A DNA stretch of 64,000 nt from Pimelobacter simplex (GTDB taxonomy: Bacteria; Actinomycetota; Actinomycetes; Propionibacteriales; Nocardioidaceae), in contig NZ_CP096276.1 of NCBI RefSeq assembly GCF_024662235.1, positions 3,534,001 through 3,598,000 on the forward strand, written 5' to 3'. A program made the position numbers and the translations under genes. Below the pieces are notes generated by a model, which saw only the letters and a program-made list of their open reading frames with translations, was not told the DNA's origin and did not search any database. Shown one piece after another: positions 50,064 through 58,469 of this stretch; within the stretch, counting starts at the first letter, position 1; every line of letters starts with the position of its first letter.

Positions 50064-51225
50064 GCTCGAGGGTCGCCCGGCCGCCTCCGCCCGGGCCGTT
50101 GGCCAGGACCAGGCGGGCGCCCATCGCGGCGGCTTGACGGTCGCAGATGGTCAGGCCGAGGCCGCTGCCGGGCTGCTTCGACTCGCGGTGGAAGCGCCGC
50201 GGGCCGTGCGCCAGCAGGTCCGCGGAGAAGCCCGGGCCGTCGTCCTCCACGGTGACGCTCGTCCCGGACAGGACGACGCGCGGCTCGGTGCCCGCGTGCT
50301 TGCGGGCGTTGTCGACGAGGTTGGCCACGATCCGCTCGACCCGACGCGGGTCGGCGAGGACGAGGGCGGTGGAGCCGCCGTCGCCCTCGGGCACCAGCTC
50401 GTCGATCCGGTACGGCGCCAGGTCGGTCGGGTCCTGCCCCGACTCCAGCCGGGAGATCTCCAGCAGGTCGTCGACCAGCCGGCGCAACCGGGCCACCTGG
50501 TTGCCGACGAGCCGGGAGGCCTCGTCGTCGGGCGGCAGCAGCTCGGCGGCGCTGACCAGTGCGGTCATCGGGGTGCGCAGCTCGTGGGCCACGTCGGCCG
50601 AGAACGCCGCCTCCGCCGCGACCCGCGCGGTGAGGCTGTCGGCCATGGTGTCGAGCGCCCGGGACAGGGCGGCGACCTCGTCGCGGCCCCGGTCGTCGCG
50701 GATCCGGTCGGTACCGCCGTCGGCGATCCGGGTGGCGGTCGCCGCCGCCCGGCGCAGCCGCCGCGAGAGCGACTGGCCTGCGGCGGCGGCCAGGGCCGCG
50801 GTGAGGCCGAGCGCGACCAGGCCGGCCAGCAGGAAGGCCGAGCGCAGCGAGCGGCGCTGCCGGTCGATCGGCTCGCCGGGGACCGCGAGGGTGAGCGTCG
50901 GCCCGTCCCCCGCGACCCGGTGGGCGACCCACATGGTCCGCCCGTCGTAGTACGACGTCATCTCGGTCAGGTCCGCCTCGCGCAGTGGATCGGGCCCGAG
51001 ATCCGGATCCACCGACGCGCCGAGGCGGACCTTGCCGGTGGCCTCGTAGATGGTGACGGCTGCCGCCAGGTCGGCGATCGCGCTCCGGCGCAGCTGCTCG
51101 CGCGCGTCCTCCGCGACCCTCCGGTCGATGACCAAGAAGGCGGAGGCCATGGTCACTGCCGAGACGAGGGCGGTGAGCAGCGCGATCCGGAGCCGGATCG
51201 AGTGCCAGCGGTAGCCGGTGCTCAT
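50047..51225 (-). CDS. Sensor histidine kinase
   Basis: 392 aa. Two membrane helices (about 12-32 and 128-150) flank a ~95-residue sensor region; HAMP-like linker, then the H-box FSADVAHELRTPM with phospho-acceptor His214, and ATPase motifs LVDNARKHA, VEDDGPGF and GSGLGL. It starts in a TGATG overlap with the lipoprotein gene and should phosphorylate the divergently encoded response regulator. Confidence 0.93.
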   Translation of the reverse strand: MSTGYRWHSIRLRIALLTALVSAVTMASAFLVIDRRVAEDAREQLRRSAIADLAAAVTIYEATGKVRLGASVDPDLGPDPLREADLTEMTSYYDGRTMWVAHRVAGDGPTLTLAVPGEPIDRQRRSLRSAFLLAGLVALGLTAALAAAAGQSLSRRLRRAAATATRIADGGTDRIRDDRGRDEVAALSRALDTMADSLTARVAAEAAFSADVAHELRTPMTALVSAAELLPPDDEASRLVGNQVARLRRLVDDLLEISRLESGQDPTDLAPYRIDELVPEGDGGSTALVLADPRRVERIVANLVDNARKHAGTEPRVVLSGTSVTVEDDGPGFSADLLAHGPRRFHRESKQPGSGLGLTICDRQAAAMGARLVLANGPGGGGRATLELSPAP

Positions 51226-51752
51226 CAGCCCTCGGAGCCCTCGGAGCCCTCGAGCGCCGGGTCCGCCATCGGCGGGGCCTTCTCGACGCTGTTGAGCGTG
51301 AACTCCTCGGTCGCCGGGTAGCCCTGGCGGTCGCCGCCGGTCGCGGTGACGGTGAGCTTGCTGTAGGTCTGGGTCGCCTCACCCTGGACGATGTCGCTGA
51401 CGACGACCTTGACCGGGTACTTCACGACCTGGCCCTCGCCGGTCTCGGTGCGCGAGTCGGCGACGAGCGTGCCGGTGGCGGTCGCCTCGGCCGAGCCCCA
51501 GCCGCTCCAGACCAGACCCTCGAGCGAGCGCACGAAGTCGCTGTTGTCGACCAGGAACGAGCCCGGCTCCTGGACCGGGTCGTCGGTGACGGTCAGCAGG
51601 TAGGTGTAGTCGGCGGCCGCGTCGCCGCCGCCGTCCTGCTGCTGGCTGGCCGGGACCGGCTTCGCGTCGGCCACGCCGCAGGCGCTGAACGCGCCGAGGC
51701 CGAGCACGGCGGTGGCGAGGGCGGCGGCGGTGGTCTTGGTGATCTTCAGCAT
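51225..51752 (-). CDS. Lipoprotein co-transcribed with the sensor kinase (CseA-like arrangement)
   Basis: 175 aa. Signal peptide with FSAC (Cys near 25) and then a beta-rich domain of unknown fold, LTVTDDPVQEPGSFLVDN, ending in an EGSEGSEG tail from a 9-bp tandem repeat. ATG 51752 is preceded by GAGAGGA at good distance. Coupled to the kinase gene; by analogy with CseA it could tune the kinase from outside the membrane (inference). Confidence 0.8.
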   Translation of the reverse strand: MLKITKTTAAALATAVLGLGAFSACGVADAKPVPASQQQDGGGDAAADYTYLLTVTDDPVQEPGSFLVDNSDFVRSLEGLVWSGWGSAEATATGTLVADSRTETGEGQVVKYPVKVVVSDIVQGEATQTYSKLTVTATGGDRQGYPATEEFTLNSVEKAPPMADPALEGSEGSEG

Positions 51753-51906
51753 TGGAGACATCCTCTCAAGTTGGTCGGTTGCTGATGACCTGAACCATGC
51801 CGAGCCGAGATCTCAGGGTGACGGGCCGCGCATCACAGGACCATCACAACCGCGCCGGCCCCCGACCCCGTGCCCCGGCAGGGGCTCCGCGCACTCCCCC
51901 GGCTGG

Positions 51907-51912
51907 CACAGT
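51907..51912 (+). promoter_or_regulatory. Leaderless -10 CACAGT before the response regulator
   Basis: CACAGT-GGAGCC-ATG, near-identical to the sequences before msrA and the ABC1 gene. Divergent from the lipoprotein/kinase transcript. Confidence 0.4.
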
Positions 51913-51918
51913 GGAGCC

Positions 51919-52605
51919 ATGCCGAACCGCCCCCGCGTGCTGCTCGTCGAGGACGACGCCGACCTCCAGGTCACCACCCGGCTCGTGCTCGAGCGGCACG
52001 GCTTCGACGTCCAGGTCGTCGGCGACGGGCTCGAGGCGCTCGACATCATCCGCACCGCCGAGCTCGACCTCGCGCTGGTCGACATCATGCTGCCCGGGAT
52101 CGACGGCATCCGCCTCACCCGGCGGGCCCGCGAGCTGCGCGACCTGCCCATCGTCATGCTCACCGCCCGCGACCTCCCCCACGACCAGGTGCACGGCCTG
52201 GAGGCGGGCGCCGACGACTACGTCGTCAAGCCGTTCGACGGCGAGGTCCTCGTAGCCCGGCTGCGCGCGGTGCTGCGCCGCAGCCAGGCCGCCGCCACGA
52301 CCACCGCGGACCCCGACGTCCTGGTGCGCGGTGACCTGCGGATCGACGTACCGGGGATGACGGTGACGCGCGCCGGTGAGCCGGTCCCGCTCTCGGCCAC
52401 CGAGTTCCGGCTGCTCCACGCCTTCGCGAGCCACCCCGGTGTGGTGCTCAGCCGGTACCAGCTGCTCGACCTGGTCTGGGGCGACACCGAGTGGACCGAG
52501 GAGCGGGTCGTCGACGTGACCCTCCAGCGGCTGCGCACCAAGGTCGGCGCGGAGCGGATCGAGACCGTGCGCGGCGCCGGCTACAAGATGCCCCGCGACG
52601 CCTAG
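51919..52605 (+). CDS. OmpR/PhoB-type response regulator
   Basis: 228 aa. Receiver domain with EDDADL acidic pocket, phospho-acceptor Asp55 in LVDIMLPG, and MLTARD; winged-helix C terminus (LSATEFRLLHAF ... VVDVTLQRLRTKVG). Start at ATG 51919, the first start of the receiver. It is divergent from its kinase and ends in a hairpin shared with the DinB gene. Confidence 0.94.
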   Translation: MPNRPRVLLVEDDADLQVTTRLVLERHGFDVQVVGDGLEALDIIRTAELDLALVDIMLPGIDGIRLTRRARELRDLPIVMLTARDLPHDQVHGLEAGADDYVVKPFDGEVLVARLRAVLRRSQAAATTTADPDVLVRGDLRIDVPGMTVTRAGEPVPLSATEFRLLHAFASHPGVVLSRYQLLDLVWGDTEWTEERVVDVTLQRLRTKVGAERIETVRGAGYKMPRDA

Positions 52606-52618
52606 GGCCACGCCCTAG
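52602..52618. terminator. Hairpin containing both convergent stop codons
   Basis: CTAGGGC-CAC-GCCCTAG: 7-bp perfect arms. The left arm contains the TAG of the response regulator and the right arm contains, on the other strand, the TAG of the DinB gene. It could serve as a compact bidirectional terminator. Confidence 0.5.
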
Positions 52619-53124
52619 AGCCCGGTCGTCCCGTCGATCGCCTCGCGCAGCAGGTCGGCATGGCCGCAGTGGCGCGCGTACTCCTCGATCATGTGGATCA
52701 GGATCCAGCGCACGCTGATCCCCTCGCCACCGCGCCGGTGCCGGCGGGCCGCGAACGCGTCGAGGTCCGTGACGCCGTCGAGGATGGCGTCGGAACGGTC
52801 GATCGCCTCGCGGAGCAGCCGGCGCAGCGCCGCCGGGTCGTCGTCGGCGGCGCTGGTCCAGTCCCAGTCGCGGTTGCGGCGCCAGTCGACCTGCTCGAAC
52901 GGCGGGTGCGGCGGCGCCCCGGCCAGGGTGACGCCGAACCACCAGTCCTCGACGTAGGCGAGGTGCTTGAGCATCCCGCCCAGCGTCATCGTGGTCGGCG
53001 GCACCCGGCGGCCGAGCTGCTCGGCGTCGAGCCCGTCGGTCTGCCGGACCAGCGTGGCGCGCTGGTCGTCGAGAAAGGCGCGCAGCATCGTCGCCTCGTC
53101 AGCGGCGAGGGGCGGTTCGCTCAC
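52615..53124 (-). CDS. DinB/DUF664-family protein
   Basis: 169 aa. A four-helix DinB-like fold with LGGMLKHLAYVEDWWFG and VRWILIHMIEEYARHCGHADLLR, giving the spaced His residues of the metal site. Starts with GTG 53124 inside the stop of the VOC gene. It may be a mycothiol- or bacillithiol-type transferase relative or a metal-dependent enzyme; unknown here. Confidence 0.88.
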   Translation of the reverse strand: MSEPPLAADEATMLRAFLDDQRATLVRQTDGLDAEQLGRRVPPTTMTLGGMLKHLAYVEDWWFGVTLAGAPPHPPFEQVDWRRNRDWDWTSAADDDPAALRRLLREAIDRSDAILDGVTDLDAFAARRHRRGGEGISVRWILIHMIEEYARHCGHADLLREAIDGTTGL

Positions 53125-53873
53125 GTGGGATCTCCGTCCGTCAGGCAGTAGACGCGCCCCACCGGGTCGCGCAGCACGGTCCAGTGGGGGTGCACGGCGA
53201 GCACGTGGGCGCCCAGCCCGAGGTGCCGCTCGGTCTCGGCCGCGCGGTCGGTGGTTCCCCAGTCGAGGTGGGCCCGCACCGCTCCGGAGGCGTCGGCTTC
53301 GCCGAGTCGCTGGAGCAGCAGGCGCAGCGGCTGGTCCCGGTTCTGGTCGTGGTCGGCCGGCGGCACCAGGAACCGGAAGTCGTCGCTGACCGACGAGGCC
53401 CGCTGCGCCCACCCGGTCAGGGCCGTCCAGAACCCCAGCTCGGTCCGGTACGCCGCCGGCGGCACGTCGAGCGCCACCTGGCGCACCCGCGAGGCCGAAC
53501 CGCGTCCGTGCTCGGTCGCGCGCGGCCGCACGGACGCCGGGGACGGCACGAAGCAGAACACGAAGCCGCCCGGCGAGGCCATCACGACGTACCCGCGGTC
53601 GACGACGAGCGTCGCCCCCGCGGCCACCGCGGACCGGGCCGCGGCCTGCGGGTCGGGGACGTGCAGGTCGAGGTGGATCCGGTCCCCGCCCTGGTGTCGG
53701 CGCTGCACCCGCAGGTAGGCGTCGCCGTTGGGCGGCAGCAGCGTGGCGAACTCGCCGTCGTCACCGCGGGGCGCCGAGATGGCGTAGCCGGTGACGTCCT
53801 GCCAGAAGCCGACGCTCTCGTGGTGGTGGGCCGCCGCGTTGTCGAGGAACGCGGTCACCCAGAACGGGCTCAT
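53121..53873 (-). CDS. VOC-superfamily (glyoxalase-like) protein
   Basis: 250 aa with two VOC beta-alpha-beta modules; HLDLHVPDPQAAA in the first and RAHLDWGTTDRAAE in the second. Metal-ligand positions only partly conserved. It belongs to a coupled three-gene operon with a PPOX and a DinB protein. Substrate unknown. Confidence 0.85.
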   Translation of the reverse strand: MSPFWVTAFLDNAAAHHHESVGFWQDVTGYAISAPRGDDGEFATLLPPNGDAYLRVQRRHQGGDRIHLDLHVPDPQAAARSAVAAGATLVVDRGYVVMASPGGFVFCFVPSPASVRPRATEHGRGSASRVRQVALDVPPAAYRTELGFWTALTGWAQRASSVSDDFRFLVPPADHDQNRDQPLRLLLQRLGEADASGAVRAHLDWGTTDRAAETERHLGLGAHVLAVHPHWTVLRDPVGRVYCLTDGDPT

Positions 53874-54262
53874 CCCGAGACGGGGGCGCAGTCGTGTCCG
53901 CAGCCGTCGGGCGGGAGCGGTCCGTCGGCGTGGGCCGCCGGCCGGTGCAGCACCGCGGCGGTCGCGGTGACCACCACGTCGTCCGTGCCGTCGTCCGTGC
54001 CGGCGAGCGCGGCCGTGCCGTCGACGAGCAGCGTGTAGCCGTGCCGCTCCCGGGGCGGGAACACGAGCGTCACGACCGCGTTGTCGGCCAGGTTGCGCAG
54101 CGTGCCGCGGCCCGGTCCCGCGATCCGGAGCGTGCCGTCGTCGCCCGCGACCGGGTCGACGGTGACGACCTTGACCTGGGGCGACGACGTGGACAGCAGG
54201 TAGCCGCTGTCGAAGTCGCTCAGCGCCTGACGCAGGTCCGCAGGGTCCACCGGGATGCTCAT
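53870..54262 (-). CDS. PPOX-family flavin/F420-binding protein
   Basis: 130 aa split-barrel of the pyridoxamine phosphate oxidase family, with VKVVTVDPVA, RGTLRNLADNAVVTLVFPP and LLVDGTAAL. It likely binds FMN or F420, or a product of them, in the cytoplasm. The start at ATG 54262 follows TACCCT by 6 nt. First gene of the operon with VOC and DinB proteins. An atypical Cys/His C-terminal segment (PPDGCGHDCAP) could bind metal. Confidence 0.8.
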   Translation of the reverse strand: MSIPVDPADLRQALSDFDSGYLLSTSSPQVKVVTVDPVAGDDGTLRIAGPGRGTLRNLADNAVVTLVFPPRERHGYTLLVDGTAALAGTDDGTDDVVVTATAAVLHRPAAHADGPLPPDGCGHDCAPVSG

Positions 54263-54278
54263 GGGACGAGGGTACGAC

Positions 54279-55058
54279 TCACCACAGACCGAGCACATCG
54301 CCGCCGATCCGGACGATGAACGCACTGACGACCACGATGAAGAAGATCCGCACGAACCGGGAGCCGCGGGCCACGGCGGTCCGGGCGCCGGCGTACCCGC
54401 CGAGCAGGTTGCACGCGCCCATCACCAGTCCGACGTCCCAGCGCACCGCGCCGGTCGGGATGAACAGCAGCAGCGCGCCGAGGTTGGTCGCGAAGTTGGC
54501 GAGCTTGGCCTTGGCCGAGGCCTGGAGGAAGTCGTAGCCGAGCAGCCCGACCAGGGCGAACACGAAGAAGCTGCCCGTGCCGGGTCCGAGGATGCCGTCG
54601 TAGAAGCCGATCACGAAGCCCACCCCGGTCGCCGCGGCGGTGTGCCGGTGCCCGCTGAAGCGCAGCGCGGTCTCCTCGCCCAGCCGCGGGCGCAGGACGA
54701 CATAGCCGCCGACCAGGATCAGGGCCACGAGCACGATCGGCTCGAACGCCTCGCGCGGGATGTGCGAGGCCAGCAGCGCCCCGGAGAAGGCGCCGGCCAG
54801 GGCGAGGAGCATGAGCGGGACGAACGTACGGGGGTCCGGGCCGATCCGGCGATAGTAGGTGACCGAGCTGGCCGCCGTACCGCACACGGACGCGATCTTG
54901 TTGGTCGCGAGCACCTGGACCGGGCTCGCGCCGGGCAGGCCGATCAGCAGCGCCGGGAGCTGGATCAGGCCGCCCCCGCCGACGACCGCGTCGACGAAGC
55001 CCGCGGTGAGCGCCGCGAGGCCGAGGAGGGCGAGGACGGTGAGGCTGAGGTCGGACAT
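54279..55058 (-). CDS. TauE/SafE-family anion exporter
   Basis: 259 aa, about eight membrane helices. GGGGLIQLPAL near the N terminus and FYDGILGPGTGSFF in the second half are the twin family signatures. It exports sulphite or a sulphonate, or imports an organic anion. It begins 12 nt after the lipoprotein gene upstream, so it may be at the end of that operon. Confidence 0.92.
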   Translation of the reverse strand: MSDLSLTVLALLGLAALTAGFVDAVVGGGGLIQLPALLIGLPGASPVQVLATNKIASVCGTAASSVTYYRRIGPDPRTFVPLMLLALAGAFSGALLASHIPREAFEPIVLVALILVGGYVVLRPRLGEETALRFSGHRHTAAATGVGFVIGFYDGILGPGTGSFFVFALVGLLGYDFLQASAKAKLANFATNLGALLLFIPTGAVRWDVGLVMGACNLLGGYAGARTAVARGSRFVRIFFIVVVSAFIVRIGGDVLGLW

Positions 55059-55070
55059 CGACCCCGCACT

Positions 55071-55586
55071 CTACGAGGCCCAGGTGAGGTCGACGGTCGC
55101 CCTGTCGGTGTACTCCTCGACGACGTCGTCGGAGGTCTCGATGCAGTCGGAGACGAGGTCGACGACGACCATCGCCGTGGCGATCTCGACGCGCAGCGTG
55201 AGCGGCCCCTTGGCCCCGCTGACGAACACCGGGTTGTCGGGCTCGGCCACGGTCCAGCCGTCGTCGCGCAGGAGACGCGCCGTGGTGGCGGTCGCCTGCT
55301 CGTGGGTGAGGTCGTTGGTGGCGCGGAAGTTGAGGAAGTTCTGCATCACCACCCCGCGCGGGGCGTAGGACTCACCGCAGCGGGTGAACGAGCGGCTGCC
55401 CTTGGCCTGGTCGAGACCGAGCGCCGCGGCGATCCGGTGCAGGACGCCGTCGATGGCGGCATCGGCCTGGAGCTCGGCCTCGTGGGCCGCGGCCCGGCCG
55501 GCCTCGTCCTTGTTGCCGCAGCCGGACAGGCCCAGGCTGAGGGCGAGCAGGACGGTGAGGGGCACGATCCCGAGTGTGCGCGTCAT
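55071..55586 (-). CDS. Lipoprotein of unknown function
   Basis: 171 aa. The lipobox LSGCGN (Cys near 24) follows a signal peptide, then a domain with FTRCGESYAPRG, VFVSGAKGPLTL and a second Cys in VSDCIETS. Coupled by ATGA to the DUF1023 hydrolase gene. No family recognised. Confidence 0.75.
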   Translation of the reverse strand: MTRTLGIVPLTVLLALSLGLSGCGNKDEAGRAAAHEAELQADAAIDGVLHRIAAALGLDQAKGSRSFTRCGESYAPRGVVMQNFLNFRATNDLTHEQATATTARLLRDDGWTVAEPDNPVFVSGAKGPLTLRVEIATAMVVVDLVSDCIETSDDVVEEYTDRATVDLTWAS

Positions 55587-57379
55587 GGGAGCAGGATCCC
55601 ACCCGGCCGGATGTGCTCGAGCAGCCACGCGCCACCCTCGAGGAGGCCGTGCCCCGCGCTCGACGCCGTCGCCGCGGTCAGCAGCTCGGGCAGGGTGAGG
55701 TAGTCGCCGCCCTCGTCACCGCGCGCCGGCTGGTAGGTCACCTGGGCGTCGGTGTCGGTGACGATGTGCGCCATGTTGTCGAGCGAGGTGCCGGTGAAGT
55801 ACGACGAGTGGTTGTCCATGAGCTTCTCGATCCGCAGCGCGCCGTCACCGGTGGCGAACCGCGGCGCGTCGAAGTCGGTGCCGGCCGGATCGACCCCGAG
55901 CGCCCCGACGCCGCCGCGCTCGCCGTGGCCCAGCAGCGAGACCGGGTCGTGGTCCATCGCGCCGACCCAGACGTCGGCATCGGTGAGCCCGTCGGCGGTC
56001 GCGGCCGGCTGACCGGGGCTGCCGATGATGACCGCGTCGTCGACCGGGGCGCCGTCGGTCAGGGCGTAGCCGAGCGTGGTCGAGCCGTAGCTGTGCCCGA
56101 TCGCGGTGAGGTGGGCCCGCTCCCCCTGGTCGGAGGCGCGCAGGCCGTCGACGAAGTCGCTGAACCGGGCCCCACCCGCCTCGGCCTTGTGGGTGAACGC
56201 GACGCCGTCGAAGTCGACCATGCCGCCCGGATCGAGGATGTTGACCGGGTTGCCGCTCGGCGCGTCGTAGTCGAGCCAGTAGATCGAGGCGACCGTGCCG
56301 TTGTTGTCGGCGCGCGCCTGCTGGTGCAGGTCGTAGGTCTTGGCCAGGTTGCCCGAGGTGCTCGACGTCTCGGAGGTCAGACCGGGGATGTTGACCGAGA
56401 CGTGGTCGGCGGTGTCGGGGTTGCCGAAGCTGATCGCGACGGCTCCGTCACCGGAGTGGATGCCCGGCTTGTAGACGAGCAGGTGGGTCAGCGCCTCGCC
56501 GGTCACCGGGTCGAGCCGGTCGGCGTACTCGGCGAGGGCGTCCTTGACGTAGGTCGCGTTCTCGAGGATCCGCCGCTCGGCACCGCTCAGCTGGCCGTCG
56601 TCCTCGCGCCGGCCGTAGTAGTCGGCATCGCGCCCCAGCGCGGCCCGGTTGGCCTCGTCGCGATCGGTGACCGGCAGCCCGTCGGCATTGCCGACCAGCT
56701 CGGGGTGCTCGGTGGTGAGCGCCTCCTGCTCGGCCCGGCTCAGGCCCTGCCACCACGCGGCGAGCGCGACCGGGTCGTCGAGCCGGCCGCGCAGCTGGGC
56801 GGTGAGCGCCGGGAGGTCGGGACGATCGCTCGAAGCGGCCGCCTGGACGCCCTCGGCCACGGTGTCGACCCCGCGCAGCGCCGCGACGAGGTCGGCCTCG
56901 GCCGCGTCGAGGTCGCGCACCCAGGCGTCGATCCGGGTCGTCAGTGCGGTGACCTGGGTGGTCAGCCGCTCGGCCCGGCCCTGGAACTCCGGCACCCGGC
57001 TCTCGTCGGTCGCCGCGTCGATCTCGGACCGCAGCGTCTCGATCGCGCCGTCGACCGTACGCCGCTCGGTCTCGATCGTCTCGCGCCGGACGGTGAGCCG
57101 GGCGATCCGCTCCTCGAAGAGGTCGGCCGCGGTGACCGCCCGGTCGAGCGCCGCCTCGGCCGCGTCGAGCCGGGACGCGAACCGGGTCGCCGCATGACCG
57201 TGGGCCTGCGCCGCATCGCCCTCCCAGCCGGGCGCGGCGACCGAGGCCGACCAGCCCTGGACGTTCTTGACCGCCACCGCGACCGCGCGCAGGTCGGTGG
57301 CGAGCAGCTGAGCGCCCAGCGGCGTCGAGTCGGTCTCGGGACAAGCCCCGACGTGGGGCGGCAGCGTGATGACGGTCAT
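55583..57379 (-). CDS. DUF1023 alpha/beta hydrolase with long helical N-terminal region
   Basis: 598 aa. The first ~230 residues are helical and lack a signal peptide (VQGWSASVAAPGWEGDAAQAHG, then coiled-coil-like segments), followed by a DUF1023 alpha/beta hydrolase (about 290-560) with the nucleophile elbow IGHSYGS and a late VWVGAMDHDPVSL/HSSYF. This layout resembles substrates of WXG100/type VII-type secretion, though no such secretion genes are in the window. It starts 7 nt after a small helical gene, a likely partner. Confidence 0.85.
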   Translation of the reverse strand: MTVITLPPHVGACPETDSTPLGAQLLATDLRAVAVAVKNVQGWSASVAAPGWEGDAAQAHGHAATRFASRLDAAEAALDRAVTAADLFEERIARLTVRRETIETERRTVDGAIETLRSEIDAATDESRVPEFQGRAERLTTQVTALTTRIDAWVRDLDAAEADLVAALRGVDTVAEGVQAAASSDRPDLPALTAQLRGRLDDPVALAAWWQGLSRAEQEALTTEHPELVGNADGLPVTDRDEANRAALGRDADYYGRREDDGQLSGAERRILENATYVKDALAEYADRLDPVTGEALTHLLVYKPGIHSGDGAVAISFGNPDTADHVSVNIPGLTSETSSTSGNLAKTYDLHQQARADNNGTVASIYWLDYDAPSGNPVNILDPGGMVDFDGVAFTHKAEAGGARFSDFVDGLRASDQGERAHLTAIGHSYGSTTLGYALTDGAPVDDAVIIGSPGQPAATADGLTDADVWVGAMDHDPVSLLGHGERGGVGALGVDPAGTDFDAPRFATGDGALRIEKLMDNHSSYFTGTSLDNMAHIVTDTDAQVTYQPARGDEGGDYLTLPELLTAATASSAGHGLLEGGAWLLEHIRPGGILLP

Positions 57380-57386
57380 CGCCGGC

Positions 57387-57710
57387 TCACCCGCTCACAC
57401 CGGCGTCGTGCTGGGCCCAGGGCAGCAGCGCCCGGAGCCGCTCGGCCTGCGCCCGGTCGGCGATGATCACCAGCCCCCGGAAGAAGACGAACTCCTCGGC
57501 GTACCCCTGTGCCTGACCGGCCGTGACCTTGAGCTCGTCGGCCCACGGCTCGCGGAAGCCCTCGACCGCGCCGCTCACCTCGGCGGACAGGCCGCTCGTC
57601 GACGCCTTGGCCAGCCGGCGCCAGGCGCCGTCGAGCTCGTCGCCGGCCGCGTCCCAGGCCGCGCGCGCCGTCTGGAGCACCGTGAACGGGACGTCGAGCT
57701 CGGCGCCCAT
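57387..57710 (-). CDS. Small helical protein, WXG100-like candidate partner
   Basis: About 107 aa, predicted as two helices (AAWDAAGDELDGAWRRL, then FREPWADELKVTAGQAQGYAEEF). Size and the paired Trp residues recall WXG100 proteins, although the canonical W-x-G turn is not clearly present. GTG 57713 or ATG 57710; the latter has GGAGG nearby. It is coupled to the gene upstream and next to the DUF1023 gene. Confidence 0.7.
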   Translation of the reverse strand: MGAELDVPFTVLQTARAAWDAAGDELDGAWRRLAKASTSGLSAEVSGAVEGFREPWADELKVTAGQAQGYAEEFVFFRGLVIIADRAQAERLRALLPWAQHDAGVSG

Positions 57711-58372
57711 CACGCCTCCCCGGTCGGCGGCGGGTCGGTCTCGGCGGGGCCGGCGGCGCTAGCGGGGTCGGCCGGGTGGGCGGGGCGGCTGAGCCGGTCC
57801 AGGAGGGCTGCCCGTACGACCCGGCGGCTCGCGTCGTCGGGCACCTGCAGGGTCGGCGTGGACAGCGCGAGCACGGTGACCACCGCGCCCGCCTCGGCCT
57901 CGAGGTGTAGGACGCCGTCGCTCGCCCGCAGTACCGGACGCCCGTCGTTGTCGGTGGTCGCGACCATCCGCCACTCGTGGGCACCGAGCCGCCAGGCGAC
58001 CCGGCGCAGGAGGTCCGTACCGCCGTCGGGGCCCAGGCCGGTCAGCGACCGCTCCGCCACCAGCGCGACGCCGTCGGGTCGGGTCCGGCTCGCCCAGCGC
58101 ACGCTCGGTGGGCTCGGTGGGCTTGTGGGGGTGGTGGCCGCCTCGGTCAGCAGCGGCGCGAGCAGCGCCCAGGCAGTACTCAGCCGGGCGAGGTGGTGAT
58201 CGAGCTCGTCGGGCGGGATGGCGGGCGGTGGTTCACCGGCCCCGGCCCCGGCCTCGGCCTCGGGCAGCAGGACCACGGTGAGATCGGGATGCCGTCGGCG
58301 CACGACCGACCAGAACGGGTCGTCGTCGAGAGCCTGGGCGGCAGCCTCGTCGCCGCCGCGGTACGTGTCCAT
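57710..58372 (-). CDS. Conserved protein of unknown function, ESX-like operon leader
   Basis: About 220 aa, starting ATG 58372 (MDTYRGGDE). Mixed alpha/beta with a Pro/Thr-rich patch. ATG was chosen because the longer frame runs into low-complexity sequence. It overlaps the next small gene by GTGA, so it is probably the first gene of the DUF1023 operon. It could be an EspG-like chaperone (size fits); not shown. Confidence 0.65.
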   Translation of the reverse strand: MDTYRGGDEAAAQALDDDPFWSVVRRRHPDLTVVLLPEAEAGAGAGEPPPAIPPDELDHHLARLSTAWALLAPLLTEAATTPTSPPSPPSVRWASRTRPDGVALVAERSLTGLGPDGGTDLLRRVAWRLGAHEWRMVATTDNDGRPVLRASDGVLHLEAEAGAVVTVLALSTPTLQVPDDASRRVVRAALLDRLSRPAHPADPASAAGPAETDPPPTGEA

Positions 58373-58469
58373 GGAAGACGGCTGCCCGGGGCCGCCGAGG
58401 GCGAAACCGCGAGGGTCCGATCTGTGCGGAAAACCGCGATTCCCGTGGGTCGGGTCCCCGTGGTTCGCC

